Notes under the pieces: model-generated | What the model was told of the DNA's origin: nothing | Database searches by the model: none | The model's input: only the letters and a program-made list of their open reading frames with translations | Translations under genes and position numbers: made by a program | Source of the DNA: Nocardia cyriacigeorgica | GTDB taxonomy: Bacteria; Actinomycetota; Actinomycetes; Mycobacteriales; Mycobacteriaceae | NCBI RefSeq assembly: GCF_010868145.1 | Contig: NZ_JAAGUY010000022.1 | Span: forward strand, 1-64,000 | Reading direction: 5' to 3' | DNA length: 64,000 nt | In this document: positions 34,779-43,606 of the stretch, one piece after another | Numbering within the stretch: the first letter of the stretch is position 1 | Layout of the letters: each line of letters starts with the position of its first letter

Positions 34779-35636
34779 GTGAACGGGCAGGATGGGAATG
34801 AGGTCGAGGCGCCGGAGACCGCCCGGTTCCGGCTCGACATCAGCTATGACGGTACGGAGTTCATCGGCTGGGCCCGTCAGCCCGGACTGCGCACCGTGCA
34901 GGGCGTGCTCGAGGAATCCCTGGGCAAGGTGCTGCGGGAGACGGTCCAGTTGACTGTGGCCGGGCGCACCGACGCGGGTGTGCACGCCGAAGGTCAGGTC
35001 GCTCATTTCGACACCACCGCAGAGATCGACACAGCCAAACTCGTCCACCGCATGGCCCGATTCCTGCCGAAGGATGTGCGCCTCAAGGACATTCGCGTGG
35101 CGCCGGCTGATTTCGACGCCCGTTTCTCGGCCATCCGCCGCCACTACGCCTACCGGCTGACCACCGCCCGCTACGGCGCCGAACCCCTGCAGGCCCGCGG
35201 CGTGGTGCCGTGCCGCCCCGAGGTAGATCTGCAGGCCATGCGTGCTGCCTCGCGAAACCTGCTCGGACTGCACGATTTCGCCGCCTTCTGCCGCAGGCGT
35301 GAGGGCGCGACTACTGTGCGTGAACTGCAGCGATTCGAATGGACCCGCGAGGGCGATCTGCTGACCGCCTATGTCAGCGCGGACGCGTTCTGCTGGTCGA
35401 TGGTGCGCAGCCTGGTGGGTGCGATCCTGGCGGTGGGGGAGGGGCGCCGGACGCCGGAGTGGACGGCCGAGCTGCTGAACGAGCGCAGCCGTTCCAGCGC
35501 CGTGACGGTGGCACCCGCCCATGGGCTGAGCCTGATTGCCGTCGACTATCCGGCCGATGCCGATCTGGCGGCACGCAACGCGCAGACCCGGGAGCTGCGG
35601 ACGGTTCCCGTGGAGGGCGGTTGCTGCGGCAGCTGA
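34779..35636 (+). CDS. truA: tRNA pseudouridine(38-40) synthase TruA
   Basis: 285 residues from GTG 34779, 5 bases after AGGAGG; the adjacent GTG 34776 is too near the site, and the frame open from 34674 runs through the terminator. The catalytic Asp is in AGRTDAGVHAEGQVAHF. DISYDGTEFIGWARQPGLRTVQG and FCWSMVRSLVGAIL are further TruA motifs. It modifies anticodon-arm uridines 38-40. rplQ-truA adjacency is conserved in actinobacteria, but here a strong terminator intervenes. Confidence 0.96.
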   Translation: MNGQDGNEVEAPETARFRLDISYDGTEFIGWARQPGLRTVQGVLEESLGKVLRETVQLTVAGRTDAGVHAEGQVAHFDTTAEIDTAKLVHRMARFLPKDVRLKDIRVAPADFDARFSAIRRHYAYRLTTARYGAEPLQARGVVPCRPEVDLQAMRAASRNLLGLHDFAAFCRRREGATTVRELQRFEWTREGDLLTAYVSADAFCWSMVRSLVGAILAVGEGRRTPEWTAELLNERSRSSAVTVAPAHGLSLIAVDYPADADLAARNAQTRELRTVPVEGGCCGS

Positions 35637-35682
35637 ACGAGCCGCGGAAATAAACTCGCCCGCACCGTAGTTCGCTCCGAGC

Positions 35683-36513
35683 ATGACGATCGATGGTCTC
35701 GGACGGTTCGGTGTATGGCGTGGCTACCAGGGATTCACGCCCGAGGATGCGAGGGAACTGGAGGGACTCGGCTACAGCACGCTGTGGCTGGGCGGCTCAC
35801 CACCCGCCGATCTGCCGGTGATCGAAGACCTGCTGGCAGCCACCGAGGCGCTGCACGTCGGCACCAGCATCGTCAACATCTGGACGGCTCCCGCGGCCGA
35901 GGTCGCCGCCTCGTTCCACCGCATCGAAGCCCGGTTCCCCGGGCGCTTCCTGCTCGGCATCGGAGCAGGCCATCCCGAGTTCAACGGCCCCTACCGCAAG
36001 CCGTACGACGCGCTGGTCGAATACCTCGACGAGCTGGATGAAGCCGGTGTCCCGCAGGAGCGTCGCGCGCTGGCCGCACTCGGGCCGCGGGTGCTGAAAC
36101 TGGCCGCCGACCGCACCGCGGGCGCCCTGCCGTACCTGGTCCCGCCTGCGCACACCGCGTCGGCCCGAGAGGCCCTCGGCCCGGCCCTGCTCGCCGTCGA
36201 GCACAAGGTTGTCCTGGACGATGACGCCAACCGTGCCCGTACGACGGCTCGCCCTGCCGTGCAGATGTACCTGGGCCTCGGCAATTACGTCCGCAATCTG
36301 CGCCGGTTCGGTTTCAGCGAATCCGATGTGACCGCACCCGGTACCGATGACCTGATCGACGCACTCGCCCTGCACGGCTCGGCGGCCGTGGTGGCCGAGC
36401 GGCTGCGTGCCCACCTGGAGGCGGGCGCCGACCATATCGCGGTCCAGCCGCTCGGCGCGGACTACATGGCCGATCTGCGGACGTTGGCGCCTGCTCTGAT
36501 CCACCCGGCCTGA
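35683..36513 (+). CDS. LLM-class F420-dependent oxidoreductase
   Basis: 276 residues. A luciferase-like TIM-barrel protein: GRFGVWRGYQGFTPEDARELEGLGYSTLWLGG, TSIVNIWTAPAAEVAASFHRIEARFPGRFLLGIGAGHPE, and the end GADHIAVQPLG. The LLM subfamily found in mycobacteria and Nocardia uses coenzyme F420; the substrate is unknown. In M. tuberculosis a member of this family (Rv3463) lies beside infA at the other end of the same ribosomal block. The ATG has only a weak ribosome site. Confidence 0.85.
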   Translation: MTIDGLGRFGVWRGYQGFTPEDARELEGLGYSTLWLGGSPPADLPVIEDLLAATEALHVGTSIVNIWTAPAAEVAASFHRIEARFPGRFLLGIGAGHPEFNGPYRKPYDALVEYLDELDEAGVPQERRALAALGPRVLKLAADRTAGALPYLVPPAHTASAREALGPALLAVEHKVVLDDDANRARTTARPAVQMYLGLGNYVRNLRRFGFSESDVTAPGTDDLIDALALHGSAAVVAERLRAHLEAGADHIAVQPLGADYMADLRTLAPALIHPA

Positions 36514-36634
36514 GTCCGGCGGAATCGTCCTAAGAGACGGTTAGGAACGGACCCGTAGCCTTCCCTGGACCCTGTGACTGCCGACACAGTGGTCTCCGAC
36601 GGTGCAATGCCGCGCCGATAGAGGAGGGCTTCAG

Positions 36635-38008
36635 GTGACAACGACACAGGCCGGTGGTGAACGGCGAGTAGTAGCGAACGTGCTGCGCGGCTCGATCGGC
36701 AATCTCGTCGAGTGGTACGACTGGTACGTCTACGCGGCGTTCAGTGTGTACTTCGCGAAGGCGTTCTTCCCCGACGGTGATCCCACCGCGCAGTTGCTGT
36801 CCACGGCGGCGGTCTTCGCGGTCGGGTTCATCATGCGCCCGATCGGCGGTTGGGCGCTCGGGCGCTACGCCGATCGCTTCGGGCGACGCTCCGCGCTCAC
36901 CCTCTCGGTGACGGTGATGGCCGCGGGCTCGCTGATGATCGCCCTGACACCGGGCTTCCAGACGATCGGTATCGCGGCGCCGGTGCTGTTGTTGCTGGCG
37001 CGGCTGCTACAGGGGCTGTCGGTCGGTGGTGAATACGCCACCAGCGCGACGTATCTGTCGGAGGTGGCTTCGGCGGGCCGTCGCGGCTTCTACTCCAGCT
37101 TCCAGTACGTGACGCTGGTGGCAGGTCAGCTCACCGCGCTCGGCGTGCAGATCGTCTTGCAGCAGGTGCTCACCTCCGAGCAGATGCACAGCTGGGGCTG
37201 GCGGATCCCGTTCCTCATCGGCGCCTGCGGTGCCATCGTCGTGATGCTGCTGCGGCGTGGGATGGACGAGTCGGATTCGTTCAAGGCGGTCGCGAGCAGC
37301 GGCGACAACGATGCCGACGCAGCGGCGAGCAGCTCGCGAGGTTCATTGCGAGTCCTGCTGCAGTATCCGCGCGAATGCCTGCTCGTGGTCGGGCTGACCA
37401 TGGGCGGCACGGTTGCGTTCTACACGTACACGACCTACATGCAGAAGTTCATGATCAACACCTCCGGCATCTCCAAAGACACCGTTGCCTGGATCAACTT
37501 CGTCGCACTGCTGTTCTTCGTGGTGCTCCAGCCGCTGGCGGGAGGCCTCTCGGACCGGATCGGCAGGCGGAAGCTGCTCATTTTCTTCGGCGTTTCCGGC
37601 ACCTTGCTGACGGTGCCGATCATGTCGGTGCTCGCCCACACCACCAACGCGTTCGCGGCGTTCGGTCTGATGCTGACCGCGCTGGTGATCATCACCGGAT
37701 ACACCTCGATCAACGCGATCGTGAAGGCCGAGTTGTTTCCGACCAAGATCCGCGCGCTCGGCGTCGGCCTGCCCTACGCACTGACCGTCGCGGTGTTCGG
37801 TGGTACCGCCGAGATGATCGCACTCGCGCTGAAGAAGGCCGATCTCGAGGCGCTGTACTTCTTCTACGTCGCCGGATGTATCGCCATCTCGCTGATCACC
37901 TACTACTTCATGCGCGAGACGTCGGCCGAGTCCACCATCGACGCCGAAGCCGCCGTCGGTGCGGGCACGACCGAGCCGGAACCGGAGATGGCCGCCGTGC
38001 GTGGCTGA
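36635..38008 (+). CDS. MHS-family MFS permease (2-oxoglutarate/dicarboxylate type)
   Basis: 457 residues from GTG 36635, 7 bases after GAGGAGG. Twelve membrane helices. MFS loop motifs GRYADRFGRRSAL (2-3) and GLSDRIGRRKLL (8-9) are present. The opening GSIGNLVEWYDWYVYAAFSVYFAKAFFP and LLQGLSVGGEYATSATYLSE place it in the metabolite:H+ symporter family with KgtP- and ProP-like carriers. Likely a proton-coupled importer of an organic acid; the substrate is inferred. The two-component genes follow 43 bases later, so the permease may be regulated by or cotranscribed with them. Confidence 0.88.
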   Translation: MTTTQAGGERRVVANVLRGSIGNLVEWYDWYVYAAFSVYFAKAFFPDGDPTAQLLSTAAVFAVGFIMRPIGGWALGRYADRFGRRSALTLSVTVMAAGSLMIALTPGFQTIGIAAPVLLLLARLLQGLSVGGEYATSATYLSEVASAGRRGFYSSFQYVTLVAGQLTALGVQIVLQQVLTSEQMHSWGWRIPFLIGACGAIVVMLLRRGMDESDSFKAVASSGDNDADAAASSSRGSLRVLLQYPRECLLVVGLTMGGTVAFYTYTTYMQKFMINTSGISKDTVAWINFVALLFFVVLQPLAGGLSDRIGRRKLLIFFGVSGTLLTVPIMSVLAHTTNAFAAFGLMLTALVIITGYTSINAIVKAELFPTKIRALGVGLPYALTVAVFGGTAEMIALALKKADLEALYFFYVAGCIAISLITYYFMRETSAESTIDAEAAVGAGTTEPEPEMAAVRG

Positions 38009-38051
38009 CCGAACCGAACACGCGCCGATCCTGCTGTGGGAGGATCGGCGC

Positions 38052-38711
38052 GTGCGGCTGGCGGTGGTCGAGGACGACGACGGCGTAGGCGATGCCCTGG
38101 TGGAGGCGCTCACGGCGCGCGGCTACCGGGCCGAACGCATGCGCCGAGGCGCAGATCTGCTCATCGCGCACCGCGACTACGACGCCGTCATCCTCGATCT
38201 CGGTCTGCCCGATGCGGACGGCCTGCAAATCCTGCGTCAGCTGCGTGAGGTCAGCGCGGTGCCGGTAGTGATCCTCACCGCGCGCAGCGATGAACGATCC
38301 ATCGTGCGCGGTTTGCGCGGCGGCGCCGACGACTATGTGGTCAAACCGCCGCGGATCGCCGAACTGATGGCGCGCCTGGAGACGGTGATGCGCCGAGCGG
38401 CGGCGGTGGCGAAGCAGGCACGGACCGAGGTCGTCACCGGCGACGTTCGGGTGGACCTGCGCGCGCGGGTGGTGGAGGTGGCAGGTACCCCGATCCCGCT
38501 CACCCAGAAGGAATTCGAGCTGGTCGAAGTTTTGGTGGAACGGCCTGGATCGGCAGTGAGCAGGCAGCAGTTGATGGATCGGATCTGGGGTGATGCGTTC
38601 GTGGCGGTATCGCGCTCGCTCGATGTCCACATGACCGGGTTGCGGGCGAAACTGAACCGGCCGGGGCTGATCACCACGATCCGAGGCTACGGGTATCGGT
38701 GGGGCGAATGA
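38052..38711 (+). CDS. OmpR-family response regulator
   Basis: 219 residues from GTG 38052 with GGGAGGA (38038-38044) upstream; longer frames overlap the permease gene. Receiver domain with acidic pocket EDDD (7-10), phospho-acceptor Asp49 (ILDLGLPDADG), Thr76 and Lys98. The C-terminal winged helix (LTQKEFELVEVLVERPGSAVSRQQLMDRIW, TIRGYGYRWGE) binds DNA. Cognate kinase follows 28 bases later. Pairing with a TAXI solute-binding protein suggests control of organic-acid uptake (inference). Confidence 0.93.
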   Translation: MRLAVVEDDDGVGDALVEALTARGYRAERMRRGADLLIAHRDYDAVILDLGLPDADGLQILRQLREVSAVPVVILTARSDERSIVRGLRGGADDYVVKPPRIAELMARLETVMRRAAAVAKQARTEVVTGDVRVDLRARVVEVAGTPIPLTQKEFELVEVLVERPGSAVSRQQLMDRIWGDAFVAVSRSLDVHMTGLRAKLNRPGLITTIRGYGYRWGE

Positions 38712-38739
38712 GGACCACCAGCCCGACCAGGAGGCCGGT

Positions 38740-40407
38740 ATGCGTCGCCGACTCCTGGTAGCCCTGACGGTTTTCGCGGCGATCGCGGTGCTCGCGTTCG
38801 CGGTGCCGTTGTCACTGACCGCAGCGACGAGCCGCACCCAACAGCTCGTGCTCGGCCGTTCGGGCGACGCCGACCGTTTCGCCACCCTTGCCGACGGGGC
38901 GGGCTCGGCGGGCGGTGTACAGGCCCTTGCCGACGAGGTCGCTCGCTACCACGAGCTGTACGGCGAGAACGTGCTGGTGGTGGACGCGCGGGGGATGTCG
39001 ATCGTCAATGCCGGGGTCGACGTCGACGACCCGCGAATCATGGCGGCAGTAGCGGCGGCGCGGCGCAATCAGCGACCGCAGCACGTGGACCGGCTGACAC
39101 CGTGGAGTGATCCGGTCATGCTCATCGCGCGCCCGGTCGGTACCGGCGTGCAGGTGAACGGGGCCGTGGTGATCGAGGCATCCACCTCGGCGGCCCGCAC
39201 CGCGATCGCGCGGGTGTGGGCTGTGATCGCCCTCGGCGCGGTCGGCGCGATGGTGGTGTTCATCCTGTTGGCGCTGGTGCTCAGCCGCTGGGTGCTGCGT
39301 CCGCTGGCCGCCATGTCGGACGCGGTCGCAGAACTCACCGCGACATTGCCGAAGCCGGCACCGCGGAGGCGCCGAGCCGTCGACGCGGGCGGTGAGCGAC
39401 CGGCCGCGCCACCGGAGCAGAGCGGTGATCCGAGCGCGGCGCCGATCACCCGAAGGTACGGTGGGCCGCCCGAGGTCCGCGCGCTCGCGGAATCGGTCGA
39501 CGCCATGGCGGCTGCGGTCGCCCATTCCGCCGATGCCCAGCGCCAATTGGTCGCCGACACCGCGCACGCCATGCGCAATCCGCTGGCGGCGTTGACGATC
39601 CGACTGGATTCGTTGGAAGAGGCGATCCCGGAGCGTGCGTCGTCCACGTTTCGTGGCGCGAGCGCGGAGGTCGAGCGGTTGACCGCCCTGCTGGACGCGC
39701 TACTCGAGTTGGCTGTGGCGGAGGCGCCACCGGCCTTCGGTGCCGCAGCCTCCCCAGATGAGTACTGCGATGCGACCCAAGTTGTTGCGGACCGAATCGA
39801 CGCCTGGACACCTGCTTTCGCCGAATCGGGAATGCGGTTGACCGCGGGGGTCCCGGCCGCCGGTACCGAGTCGACTCATACCGATCGGGCCGACCGGGGT
39901 TCGGCAATCGCGAGGGCCGGCATAGCGGCGGCCCTTTCCGATTCGGCGGTGCAGAACGTGCCGGTTCCGGGCGCGCACACCGGGCCGCGAGGTTCGGGTG
40001 CCGAGAGCCCGCCGGTGACCGACCCGGCCGCCTCCCGGTCGGCCGAGAGCAACCGGTCTACCGACATGGCGATCAATTCGGCGGCGCTGGCGCAGATACT
40101 AGATGTGGCGCTGAGTAACTCGTGCCGGTACGCGGGCCATGGTGCTCAGACGATCGTCGATGTGATGACCGAGGCCGGCTGGGTGATCGTCCGGGTCTCT
40201 GATGACGGAGAGGGCGTCGAACCGGGCGAGCTCGACAAGCTGACCTCGCGGTTCTTCCGCGGCGCGACAGCGGCGGCCGGTGGCACGGGGCTCGGCCTGT
40301 CGATCGCGCAGGCGCTGACCAACGCCAGGGGTGGCACGTTGACAGTGACGTCCGTGCAGCCGCACGGGCTCGCCGTCGCAGTGCGATTACCGGCGGTGAG
40401 TCGATGA
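38740..40407 (+). CDS. Sensor histidine kinase with low-complexity insertions
   Basis: 555 residues. Membrane helices at about 6-28 and 160-183 enclose an extracellular sensor of about 130 residues. A HAMP-like segment is interrupted at about 203-240 by an Arg/Pro/Gly-rich insert. The phospho-acceptor is His276 (DTAHAMRNPLAAL). ATP-binding motifs are the N box near Asn460 (ALSNSCRY), DDGEG (488-492) and GGTGLGL (514-520). A second disordered insert of about 75 residues (372-445) sits between the first strands of the ATPase domain and the N box. The overlap ATGA with the next gene couples it to a solute-binding lipoprotein, a likely sensing partner. Confidence 0.92.
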   Translation: MRRRLLVALTVFAAIAVLAFAVPLSLTAATSRTQQLVLGRSGDADRFATLADGAGSAGGVQALADEVARYHELYGENVLVVDARGMSIVNAGVDVDDPRIMAAVAAARRNQRPQHVDRLTPWSDPVMLIARPVGTGVQVNGAVVIEASTSAARTAIARVWAVIALGAVGAMVVFILLALVLSRWVLRPLAAMSDAVAELTATLPKPAPRRRRAVDAGGERPAAPPEQSGDPSAAPITRRYGGPPEVRALAESVDAMAAAVAHSADAQRQLVADTAHAMRNPLAALTIRLDSLEEAIPERASSTFRGASAEVERLTALLDALLELAVAEAPPAFGAAASPDEYCDATQVVADRIDAWTPAFAESGMRLTAGVPAAGTESTHTDRADRGSAIARAGIAAALSDSAVQNVPVPGAHTGPRGSGAESPPVTDPAASRSAESNRSTDMAINSAALAQILDVALSNSCRYAGHGAQTIVDVMTEAGWVIVRVSDDGEGVEPGELDKLTSRFFRGATAAAGGTGLGLSIAQALTNARGGTLTVTSVQPHGLAVAVRLPAVSR

Positions 40408-41327
40408 ACGGGCCGCCGCTCTCCCGACGCCGGGCCTTGGTCTTGGCCGCGCTCGCGTCGGCGAGCATGTTCGGCTGCGGCACCAACGACCGGACAATGG
40501 TGCGTCTGGCCTCCGGCGAGGACGGCGGCTTCTACTACGCCTTCGCGGGCCTACTCGCCGCCACGGCTGAGTCCGAATCCGACGTCATCCGCATCGAACC
40601 GCTGGAAACCGCTGGCTCGCAACAGAATCTGCGAATGCTTGCCGACGGCGAGGTCGATACCGCGCTGGCGCTGGCGGATTCGGCAGGCGATGACGGCGGG
40701 CGGGTGGTCGCGCTGGGCCGGGTGTACGAGAACTATCTGCAGCTGGCGGTGCGCACGGAGGGTCCCATCCATGAGGTATCGGAACTGCGCGGGCGGCGGG
40801 TGAACCTCGGTGCCGAGGGTTCGGGCGCGGCGGTGACCGGCCGCAGGCTGTTGGCAACCGCGGGACTCGACCCTGCCACTGACGTCACGGTCGAGCACCG
40901 CCCACTCCGTGAGGCAGCGCAGGCACTGACCGACGGCACGATCGATGCGTTGCTCTGGGCCGGTGGCGTCCCGACCGGTGCGCTGACCGTGCCGGATCCC
41001 ATGCGTCTGGTGGACCTCGGCGCGTTGGCCGGGCCGATGCGGGATCGGTACGGCCCCGTCTACGACCGGGTCGCGATACCCGCCGACGCCTATCCGGGCA
41101 GCCCGGCGGTGCACACCATCGGCGTCGCCAACCTGCTACTCGCCGCCGCGACCCTGCCCGACGAGGCGGCCGCCGCCATCGTCGAACTGCTGGTCTGGCA
41201 CGCCGATGCGCTCGTTCCCGCCGAGGCCGCTGGCACCCAGTTCCTGGATGGGCGATTCCTCATCGGCACCGGAACGGTCCCATTGCATCCCGGCGCCGCC
41301 GAGGTCTACCGGCGCTGGCACGGCTGA
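40404..41327 (+). CDS. TAXI-family solute-binding lipoprotein
   Basis: 307 residues from ATG 40404, overlapping the kinase stop by 4 bases. The N-terminus has a twin-arginine-like RRR, a hydrophobic stretch and a lipobox-like SMFGC (Cys25), so it is probably a lipoprotein. The TAXI-TRAP pattern is clear: RLASGEDGGFYYAFAGLLAA, ETAGSQQNLRMLADGEVDTALALAD, LRGRRVNLGAEGSGA. No TRAP membrane genes (dctQ/dctM) are nearby, so it may act as the ligand sensor for the histidine kinase or deliver ligand to the upstream permease. Ligand unknown. Confidence 0.85.
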   Translation: MNGPPLSRRRALVLAALASASMFGCGTNDRTMVRLASGEDGGFYYAFAGLLAATAESESDVIRIEPLETAGSQQNLRMLADGEVDTALALADSAGDDGGRVVALGRVYENYLQLAVRTEGPIHEVSELRGRRVNLGAEGSGAAVTGRRLLATAGLDPATDVTVEHRPLREAAQALTDGTIDALLWAGGVPTGALTVPDPMRLVDLGALAGPMRDRYGPVYDRVAIPADAYPGSPAVHTIGVANLLLAAATLPDEAAAAIVELLVWHADALVPAEAAGTQFLDGRFLIGTGTVPLHPGAAEVYRRWHG

Positions 41328-41331
41328 GCGG

Positions 41332-41661
41332 TCAGGAGCGCACCATCCGGGCGATCGCGTCGGTGGCTTCCTTGATCTTGGCGTCGGCTTCTGGGCCGCC
41401 CGCCACCGCGGCATCGACGACGCAATGGCTGATGTGGTCTTCGAGCAGACCCATCGCCACGGCTTGCAGCGCCTTGGTCATCGCGGAGACCTGCGTCAAG
41501 ATGTCGATGCAGTACTTCTCTTCTTCGACCATGCGCTGCAGACCGCGGGCCTGGCCTTCGATACGGCGCAACCGCTTGAGGTAATCGTCCTTCGCGGTGA
41601 TGTAACCGTGCGCGGAATGGTCGTGCGCGGTGTGGTCGTTGTTCGACGGGCTGGGTGTCAC
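41332..41661 (-). CDS. csoR: CsoR-type copper-sensing repressor
   Basis: 109 residues from GTG 41661 with AGGAGG 8 bases upstream. All-helical DUF156 protein. Copper ligands Cys51, His76 and Cys80 have the same spacing as Cys36-His61-Cys65 of M. tuberculosis CsoR, so Cu(I) sensing is likely. A His-rich N-terminal tail (HTAHDHSAH) could also bind metal. An inverted repeat of CsoR-operator type lies 47 bases upstream, indicating autoregulation. No copper ATPase or chaperone gene is adjacent. It converges on the TAXI gene (stops 4 bases apart). Confidence 0.92.
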   Translation of the reverse strand: MTPSPSNNDHTAHDHSAHGYITAKDDYLKRLRRIEGQARGLQRMVEEEKYCIDILTQVSAMTKALQAVAMGLLEDHISHCVVDAAVAGGPEADAKIKEATDAIARMVRS

Positions 41662-41707
41662 CGACTGCCTCCTCGTTGCCGGCCGGGTCGGCGGCCTGAC
41701 GTCTTAA

Positions 41708-41722
41708 TACCCCCCTAGGGTA
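41708..41722. promoter_or_regulatory. Predicted CsoR operator
   Basis: TACCCCCCTAGGGTA has TACCC and GGGTA inverted around CCCTA and closely resembles the Bacillus copZA CsoR site (TACCCTACGGGGGTA read from the other strand). It sits upstream of csoR. Confidence 0.75.
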
Positions 41723-41741
41723 CACCGCATGGCGGAAATTG

Positions 41742-42683
41742 TCAGGTGAGCGCGTCGCGCAGCGGCTTCGTGGACGGCGCCCGCCGCTCGGCGGCACGTC
41801 GTGCCACCGCGATACCACCGATGACCAGCACCCCACCCACGAGCTGCACCGGCCGCACCCGCTCGGCGAGCAGCAGCCACGACAGCGCCACCGCGAACAG
41901 CACCTCGCTCAGCAGGATGAGTGACATCAGCGTTGCGCCGATCCGCGCCGCACCCGCCACCCCGCACAGATACGCCACCACCGTGCTGATCGCGACGAGC
42001 AGAGCAAGCGATACCGCCACCGGAATGCTGTGCTCGGCCAGCGTCGCTTCGCGCCCGCCGAGCATCACCGGCAGCACACCGAGCGCCGTCAGCGTCCACA
42101 TGCTCGCGGCAGCGACCGTCAGCCCGGTGCCGAGCAGCACCACCGGGGAAAGCGAATCCGACGTGCGGGCCGACAGCAGGAAGAACGCGGCATTGCACAG
42201 CATCGACAACCCCGCCCACCCGAGGCCTGCCAGACTCAGCCCATCGGCCGAGAACACGTCGATGACCAGCGCGGAACCGGCGAGTGCGATCCCGGCCCCG
42301 AGTAGCGTCACCGCATGCGGGCGGTGCCCGCGCACCACCCAGTTCCATCCGATCACCGCCACCGGCGCCAGGAACTGAATCATCAACGTCACGCCGACCT
42401 GCAGGTATTGCAACGACAGGAAGAACGACGCCTGCACGCCCGCCACCGCCACGACACCGAACGCGCCTATGGTGCGCAGATGTGCCGCGCAGCCCCGCAA
42501 CCCGCCCGGATCGGCGACCGCTGCCAGCCCGAGCATGATCACCGCCGCCCCGGTGAGCCGGACCACCAACACGGCCCCCGGCGACCAGCCTGCGACCATG
42601 ACCGACTTCGCCAACGGGCCCGAACTGGCAAAAGCCAGTCCGCTGCCGACGGTCAGCCATATGCCCACACTCGCCCGCGACAA
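41742..42683 (-). CDS. EamA/DMT-family transporter
   Basis: 313 residues from TTG 42683, supported by AGGAGG 5 bases upstream. Ten membrane helices in two EamA repeats (SGLAFASSGPLAKSVM ... ALSWLLLAERVRPVQLVGGVLVIGGIAVARR). DMT exporters move amino acids, nucleotides or drugs; the substrate is unknown. It is divergent from the MTA phosphorylase gene (90-base gap). Confidence 0.88.
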   Translation of the reverse strand: MSRASVGIWLTVGSGLAFASSGPLAKSVMVAGWSPGAVLVVRLTGAAVIMLGLAAVADPGGLRGCAAHLRTIGAFGVVAVAGVQASFFLSLQYLQVGVTLMIQFLAPVAVIGWNWVVRGHRPHAVTLLGAGIALAGSALVIDVFSADGLSLAGLGWAGLSMLCNAAFFLLSARTSDSLSPVVLLGTGLTVAAASMWTLTALGVLPVMLGGREATLAEHSIPVAVSLALLVAISTVVAYLCGVAGAARIGATLMSLILLSEVLFAVALSWLLLAERVRPVQLVGGVLVIGGIAVARRAAERRAPSTKPLRDALT

Positions 42684-42772
42684 CCCTGCCTCCTACCTGC
42701 CCACCGAATCATGACGGCCGATCCGGTACCCCTCGGCACCGGGGTGCGGTCGGGACCGGGACAATCGTGGCT

Positions 42773-43582
42773 ATGAGCTCGCATGCCCGGCCCGCGATCG
42801 CCGTCATCGGTGGCAGCGGCTTCTACGATTTCTTCGACACCGAGGCGGTCACCGTCGAGGTGGACACGCCCTACGGCGCGCCGAGCGCGCCGGTCGCGGT
42901 CGGGGAAGTCGAGGGGCGGTCTGTCGCGTTCCTGCCGCGCCACGGCAAGCGGCACGAGTACTCCCCGCATACGCTGCCCTACCAGGCGAATATGTGGGCA
43001 TTGCGGTCGCTGGGCGTGCGACGGATCTTCGCGCCGTGCGCGGTGGGCAGCTTGCGCCCCGACTGGGGTCCCGGCACGGTCGCCGTCCCGGATCAGATAG
43101 TCGATCGCACCTCGGGACGTCCGCAGACCTTCTTCGACGGCGGCGGCGTGCACGTGTCCTTCGCCGACCCGTACTGCGACGAACTGCGCACCGCCGCCAT
43201 CGGTTCCGCCACCGACGCACTGCCGATGCGGGACTCGGGCACCATGGTCGTGGTGCAGGGCCCGCGCTTCTCCACCCGCGCGGAAAGCCGCTGGTTCGCC
43301 GCACAGGGCTGGGAATTGGTGAACATGACCGGCCACCCGGAAGCGGTCCTGGCCCGGGAACTGGAAATGTGTTACGCCGCAGTCGCTCTGGTGACAGATC
43401 TGGACGCCGGTCTGGAAGAGGGCGACGGCGTGCACGCCACCGACGTCTTCGCCGAATTCGAAAAGAACATCGCGCCGTTCAAGGCGCTGGTCCGGCGCGC
43501 GATATCAGCCGTCGACGGCACCGACACCTGTGCGCACTGCCGGGTGCACGCCGGGGTCTCATTGCCGTTCGAACTGCCCTGA
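42773..43582 (+). CDS. mtnP: S-methyl-5'-thioadenosine phosphorylase family
   Basis: 269 residues from ATG 42773. Phosphate-binding GGSGFYDF, RHGKRHEYSPH, GTMVVVQGPRFSTRAESRWF, NMTGHPEAVLARELEMCYA and TDLDAGLEEG are motifs of the MTAP branch of purine nucleoside phosphorylases. It splits methylthioadenosine to adenine and methylthioribose-1-phosphate in methionine salvage. A purine nucleoside phosphorylase with other specificity cannot be excluded by eye. An FMN reductase gene follows 24 bases later. Confidence 0.88.
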   Translation: MSSHARPAIAVIGGSGFYDFFDTEAVTVEVDTPYGAPSAPVAVGEVEGRSVAFLPRHGKRHEYSPHTLPYQANMWALRSLGVRRIFAPCAVGSLRPDWGPGTVAVPDQIVDRTSGRPQTFFDGGGVHVSFADPYCDELRTAAIGSATDALPMRDSGTMVVVQGPRFSTRAESRWFAAQGWELVNMTGHPEAVLARELEMCYAAVALVTDLDAGLEEGDGVHATDVFAEFEKNIAPFKALVRRAISAVDGTDTCAHCRVHAGVSLPFELP

Positions 43583-43606
43583 CTCCGGGCGCGCTAGGCT
43601 CGCGCC

